This document shows, one piece after another, positions 60,175 through 64,000 of a DNA stretch of 64,000 nucleotides (position 1 is the stretch's first letter; every line of letters starts with the position of its first letter). The stretch covers positions 21,121-85,120 of the forward strand of contig JAECUM010096240.1 of assembly GCA_016617855.1 (NCBI GenBank). The letters are read 5' to 3'. This DNA is from Megalonaias nervosa (lineage: Eukaryota; Mollusca; Bivalvia; Unionida; Unionidae). Under the pieces are notes generated by a model. That model was not told the origin of the DNA and made no database searches. It worked only from the letters and a program-made list of their open reading frames with translations. The position numbers and the translations under genes are program-made.

Positions 60175-60845
60175 TCATTGATGGGATTTGGCACCAATCT
60201 GACTAATCTAGGGGAGACCATTCAGCAAACTTCCACCTTTGCATGTAGATGACTTTTTAGCATTTTTTGTTGTTAAATTATGAATGAGTAAGGATTATTA
60301 AAGAAACAAATTTTACTCCAAATATTGATTTCCACAGAATGATTATAATTGTTCTTTGGATCTTTAATTTCCTAGTTTGTAGCAGTCGCAAAATCCATCA
60401 TTGGTGTCACATCAGTAATTGTGAATTCACAATATTACATAATTAGTCATAAAGTCTTGCATCATAAATATCTGTCAGAGTGAGTAATAACACCTACATG
60501 GCACAACATGCAGGTTAGAATCATAGCATCAGATTAGTCCAGGTTGGCTACCATGGTTTGTCCATTGGCAAGGCACCTTACTGTTTTTGCCTATGCAATA
60601 AATAAGCTACTTGTTTTGCTGTGCCTTAAAACACCAAACCAGACAATGCCATAGCAGTGAAATGAAATAATTTAAGTCTTTGCTGTTATGAGATATATTG
60701 ACTTGCTTTTTTTAATATTGAATAATACAGTGTGCTACTCAATTGAAGCTGTGTGTTATAACTATTCTTCAGTTTGTTTCATTATGTGTTTGAACAATTA
60801 TACCAGATTATCAGTTTTTATTGATGCATAAGCTTATGTTTTCAG
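60175..60845 (+). other. TRAF7 intron, possible worn SINE
   Basis: 60541-60645 (GTTGGCTACCATGG, GGCAAGGCACCTTACTG, CTTAAAACACCAAACC) has SINE-like layout but no clear B box. Otherwise featureless. Confidence 0.3.
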
Positions 60846-61063
60846 CTGTGATTTTATGGGAACTCAAGAAGAGTTGGATGAGCATCTGAAGACGTGTAAG
60901 TTTGAGGGTATGAAGGAGTTCCTGCATCGTACAGATGAGAAAATTGCAGACATCCAGTTCTCACTCAACCAAAAAGACCAGGAGATAGGATTCCTTCGTT
61001 CTATGCTGGGAAAGCTCTCGGAACGTCTGGAAACCCTAGAGAAATCAGTAGAAATCAAACTAG
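60846..61063 (+). CDS. TRAF7: TRAF7 exon i (last zinc finger and coiled coil)
   Basis: Starts by completing a Ser codon, then CDFMGTQEELDEHLKTC (last zinc-finger motif), then a helical coiled-coil segment with KEFLHRTDEKIADIQ and KDQEIGFLRSMLGKLSE. The second motif is almost unchanged from vertebrates. The exon ends in VEIKL plus one base. The acceptor is TTTTCAG. The donor is GTCATT, which departs from consensus. If it is not used, translation ends two codons later at TAA 61069-61071. The exon edge is copied in the tandem repeat that follows. Confidence 0.94.
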
Positions 61064-61210
61064 GTCATTAACTTTATTTCTCAGTACAATTCAAATAAGG
61101 TCATCAACTTGTTTTTTCTCAATACAAATCAAACTAAGTTATTAACTTGTTATTTCTCAGTACACTTCAAACTAGGTCATTAACTTCTTTTTTCTCAGTA
61201 GAAATCAAAA
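61048..61210 (+). repeat. about 40-bp tandem repeat copying the exon i / intron boundary
   Basis: Four imperfect units of about 40 bp. Each has a pyrimidine tract ending CTCAGTA, a core like AATCAAACTAGGTCATTAAC, and another T-rich tract. The first unit is the last bases of TRAF7 exon i plus its donor. The later units therefore each carry an acceptor-like CAG and a copy of the donor AG|GTCATT about 15 bases apart. Confidence 0.75.
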
Positions 61211-61282
61211 TACATTTATAGATTCTACCATACAGCAAATACATTTAGAGACTGAGTAATTTTAGTGATTTAATGTTCTCAG

Positions 61283-61450
61283 AATGAGATCTTAAAAAAT
61301 AAATCCCATTAATGGTCTCAGAATGAGATCTCAAAAAGTAAATCACATTAATGGTCTCAGAATGAGATCTCAAAAAGTAAATTCTGTTAATGGTCTCAGA
61401 ATAGATCTCATAAAGTAAATACCATTAAATGGTCTCAGAATGAAATCTTA
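61283..61450. repeat. about 38-bp tandem repeat
   Basis: Repeats of TAATGGTCTCAGAATGAGAT followed by an A-rich spacer, four to five units, in the intron between exons i and j. Confidence 0.7.
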
Positions 61451-61454
61451 AAAA

Positions 61455-62372
61455 CTACATTCCATCAAAATTTATCACCTTACATATTATAACCTCTCCA
61501 GATCTGCATTGGTTTATATAGATCTCGTCAAAATGTAAGATATCCCATTTTTGATAAAATCACTAACTTTTATGTTTCCAAAAAGTCCCTGCTATTTTTG
61601 TTAAAAATAATTTGCCAATTTATTAAGCTAAGTATAATCAGGATTAAACATTCTGTCTTGCTATAACATGAATTCATCATGAATATTTGATAGAAACCCT
61701 GGCAATATTTGGATGTACATTCCAATTTAGTGAAGATACTTGGCATGATCCTGAGGTCGCATGCTTCCGTGATATCCCTAAGGCAAAATTTTATTTTTCA
61801 AGTTGCTTTTCTATATGTCTTACTATTGGCGCCAAATTTGTGCTGTATCCTAATGCAGTAATATGCTGAATTATTTTTTGGTGAGGTCTACCATTATTAA
61901 ATTCAGGAGTTATGGCCCTTTTTCAAGAATCAGAGTGCTTCTGAAAGTAATGGGATTTAGGAAAGGAAAAGAAATGATAGAGAAATGTGCATTTTTTTAT
62001 TCCATACCTTTTTTGACTCAAGGCAGTCACAGTACATTTTCTGTCTTCAACTTAACTATTAATTCAGTCTGCACCTTTTCTGTGGTAAAGTTGAAAAATT
62101 ATAAAAATTTCAGATTGACAAATTTGATGGTTGAGAACAAATAGAGATTGATGTGATCATTTTTTTTTAATCACCAGATTTATTTTCATTGTGTTTTGTT
62201 CTTTATTCATGTATTAATGTCATACAAAATTTCGTTGTTTCTTTTGTTGAAGATATAGTATTTCAGTACAGATGGCAATGTATGAGTTGTGAAGAAAACA
62301 AATGTATAAATCTCATCTCTAGCTGTCCTGTCCAGTGTTGTTAGGATGTTGGTTATTCCTTGTCCATTACAG
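61455..62372 (+). other. TRAF7 intron, no feature recognised
   Basis: AT-rich; the open stretches 61687-61869 and 61863-62144 show no motifs. Confidence 0.4.
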
Positions 62373-62446
62373 AGTTATTGGAGCACAATCAAAACAAGAT
62401 AATGAATGAAATCATAGACAACAGACGAGAATATGCTGTAATAGCT
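62373..62446 (+). CDS. TRAF7: TRAF7 exon j (end of coiled coil)
   Basis: Completes a Glu codon and adds 24 codons: LLEHNQNKIMNEIIDNRRE and YAVIA. It corresponds to the VLDENQSKLSEDLMEFRRD region of vertebrate TRAF7, with EIKL from the previous exon aligned to ELKF. The acceptor is CCATTACAG and the donor GTGAGT; phase 0. This is the last TRAF7 exon before the window ends. Confidence 0.92.
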
Positions 62447-62759
62447 GTGAGTATGAAACATGAATTTCACCTCTTTTCACATGGCCACATACGCATTGAA
62501 CTATTATAAACAGTACTACTGGTTTTTTCCCCCACTGGCTGCATATTAGTTAAATCTTAAATTTACTAAACAAAACTGTCTGTCAGAAATATTTTAAAAC
62601 TATTTATTAACTCAGATGCTGTTGAACAGTAAATCTATCATTTCATCAGGTAATCAGAATTTGAATTTATCAAATATGCACTTAGTTTTAGGCATTGGCC
62701 TGTCCATGCAATTTATTGTAGATGTCAATCTATCAATCCATCTCCCTTTCTTTGTCAAT

Positions 62760-63725
62760 CTCTGTCCTTCTCTGATGGATTTGTAGATGTAGAATAGACT
62801 CTATGTAGACTCCTGCAAGTGTTGTTCCCGAATTGACTCGATGTAGACTCATGCATGTGCTCTTCCCTGATGGTTTCGGGGGATGTAGAATAGACTCTAT
62901 GTAGACTCCTGCAAGTGTTGTTCCCGAATTGACTCGATGTAGACTCATGCCTGTGCTCTTCCCTGATGGTTTCGGGGATGTAGAATAGACTCTATGTAGA
63001 CTCCTGCATGTGTTGTCCTCAAATCAGACACAGTGAAGACTCCTGAATGTGTTCTTCCCAGATGAGTTTTGGGATATAGAATAGACTCATTGTAGACTCC
63101 TGCAAGTGTTCTTCATGATAGCTTTGGGGATGTAGAATAGTCTCTATCAAGACTCCTGCATGAGTTTTCCCCAATGGGTTTGTGAATGTTGAATAGACTC
63201 AATATAGACTCCTGCATGTGTTCTTCCATGATGGGTTTGTAAATGTAGAATAGACTCTATGTAGAATCCTGCATGAGTTTTTTCCGATGGGTTTGTGAAT
63301 GTTGAATAGACTTGATATAGACTCCAGCATGTGTTCTTCCATGATGGGTTTGGGAATGTCAATAGACCTTATGTAGACTCCAGCATGTGCTCTTCCCTGA
63401 TGGGTTTGGAGATGTAGAATAGACTCAACGTAGACTCCTGCATGTGTTCTTTCCTGAATGGGTTTGGGGATGTAGAGTAGACTTTTTGTAAACTTCTGCA
63501 TGGTCTTTCCGTGATGGGTTTGGGAATGTCAATAGACCTTATGTAGACTCCAGCATGTGTTCTGCCCTGATGGGTTTGGGAATGTAGAATATACTTTATG
63601 TGGACTTCTGCATGTGTTCTTTCCTGATGGGTTTGGTGATGTAGAACAGATTCTGTGTAGATTCCTGCATTTGTTCTTCCTTGACGGGTTTGGAGATGTA
63701 CTATAGAAGCAGTATATGTGACTAC
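62760..63725. repeat. 57-bp minisatellite, about 17 copies
   Basis: The unit is GTAGACTCCTGCATGTGTTC, TTCCCTGATGGGTTTGGGGA, TGTAGAATAGACTCTAT, with variants such as TTCCCGAATTGACTCG near the left edge. Minus-strand ORFs (for example 63369-63737) are repeat artefacts. Confidence 0.95.
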
Positions 63726-64000
63726 CAGTATATCCAATTTTGAAGCAATTTTTCACTTTCACTCCACATGCTAGGATATCATCCAGACAATTTAGTTAAT
63801 TCTACAAAATAATTATATAACTTGTATTTAATCATCCACACTTTCATTTCATTGGTACAGTAAGTAAAAGTGTTGTTTTAAATGGTGTATACAACAATTT
63901 TGTAAAATCCAGTGAATTTATTTATATTTTGAAATTATCATACCAATCATCTTTGCGACATTTCATCCACATATTCTAACAGCTATGGTGTCTTATCCCA
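63726..64000 (+). other. TRAF7 intron to window end
   Basis: AT-rich with no exon or repeat recognised. The first WD40 exon is expected beyond this point. Confidence 0.4.

Larger units (their letters stand above)
648..62446 (+). other. TRAF7: TRAF7 orthologue, internal part of gene (10 coding exons)
   Basis: TRAF7 is a RING E3 ubiquitin ligase with TRAF zinc fingers, a coiled coil and seven WD40 repeats. In vertebrates it binds MEKK3 (MAP3K3) and acts in JNK/p38 and NF-kB signalling in the cytoplasm. Ten exons join without a frame break into 327 codons. In order they give: a Ser/Thr-rich N-terminal region containing ETTFG, a RING (CRLC, SCGHTYCRRC, CPVD), zinc-finger Cys/His pairs (HCKYGC, CPNNSGCPPLL, HCNNVRCPH, CDFMG..HLKTC), and a coiled coil with KDQEIGFLRSMLGKLSE, which is nearly identical to the vertebrate protein. 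The product should correspond to roughly residues 30-355 of the about 670-residue human protein. The start codon and the WD40 exons are outside the window. Introns range from about 1.3 to 17.3 kb and carry all the transposons listed here. The last exon seen ends in phase 0. Confidence 0.95.

Noticed and set aside
60856..61071. Independent 71-codon coiled-coil gene
   Set aside because: It is TRAF7 exon i read through its donor. The upstream bases are spliced on from 55534-55592 in matching phase.
62733..63762. Repeat-protein-like minus-strand ORFs
   Set aside because: Artefact of the 57-bp minisatellite; no start context, frame changes between units.

Overview
The window is animal nuclear DNA. 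It has spliced genes, long AT-rich introns, tRNA-derived SINEs, DIRS and Gypsy retroelements, miniature inverted-repeat transposons and many minisatellites. The SINE types (a tail of the form GCGTTAAACCC followed by CAA repeats, and a second family opening GGCCTAGTGATTAGAG) and the other repeats resemble what I know from molluscs, most likely a bivalve. That taxonomic call is inference.

One host gene explains all the convincing non-transposon coding sequence: a TRAF7 orthologue on the + strand. Ten internal coding exons at 648-711, 4472-4563, 21888-21971, 33503-33595, 39735-39777, 42852-43029, 51899-51974, 55534-55592, 60846-61063 and 62373-62446 join in frame. They total 981 nt (327 codons), every splice phase matches, and all sites are GT/AG. 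They encode the Ser/Thr-rich N-terminal region, the RING finger (split over three exons), the TRAF-type zinc fingers and most of the coiled coil. The initiator exon lies left of base 1 and the WD40 exons lie right of base 64000.

The introns form a layered record of mobile elements. 1.4-3.3 kb: a minus-strand remnant resembling a parvovirus NS1 helicase, split by a solo LTR. 4.8-7.0 kb: a pogo-like TIR element carrying a hairpin, then a separate MITE. 7.9-13.8 kb: a DIRS retroelement (copy A) that itself received a SINE and a solo LTR, both with target duplications. 13.8-18.6 kb: a decayed Ty3/Gypsy-class element on the minus strand with the unusual order integrase, reverse transcriptase, RNase H. 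18.6-20.4 kb: a 49-bp minisatellite with three SINE insertions. 21.6-39.6 kb: four copies of a MITE built from two hairpins, plus several tandem arrays and another solo LTR. 48.0-51.6 kb: a second DIRS (copy B) with inverted terminal repeats and an internal complementary region. 53.2-60.2 kb: a SINE, two more pogo-like elements, an LTR fragment and a faint integrase relic. 62.8-63.7 kb: a 57-bp minisatellite.

No cellular gene other than TRAF7, no convincing RNA gene and no CRISPR array was recognised. All transposon coding regions seen are broken by stops or frameshifts. I found no intact undescribed system. The best candidates for a second look are the split parvovirus-like relic, the Gmr1-like domain order, the two-hairpin MITE and the tandemly copied exon/intron boundary at the end of TRAF7 exon 60846-61063.
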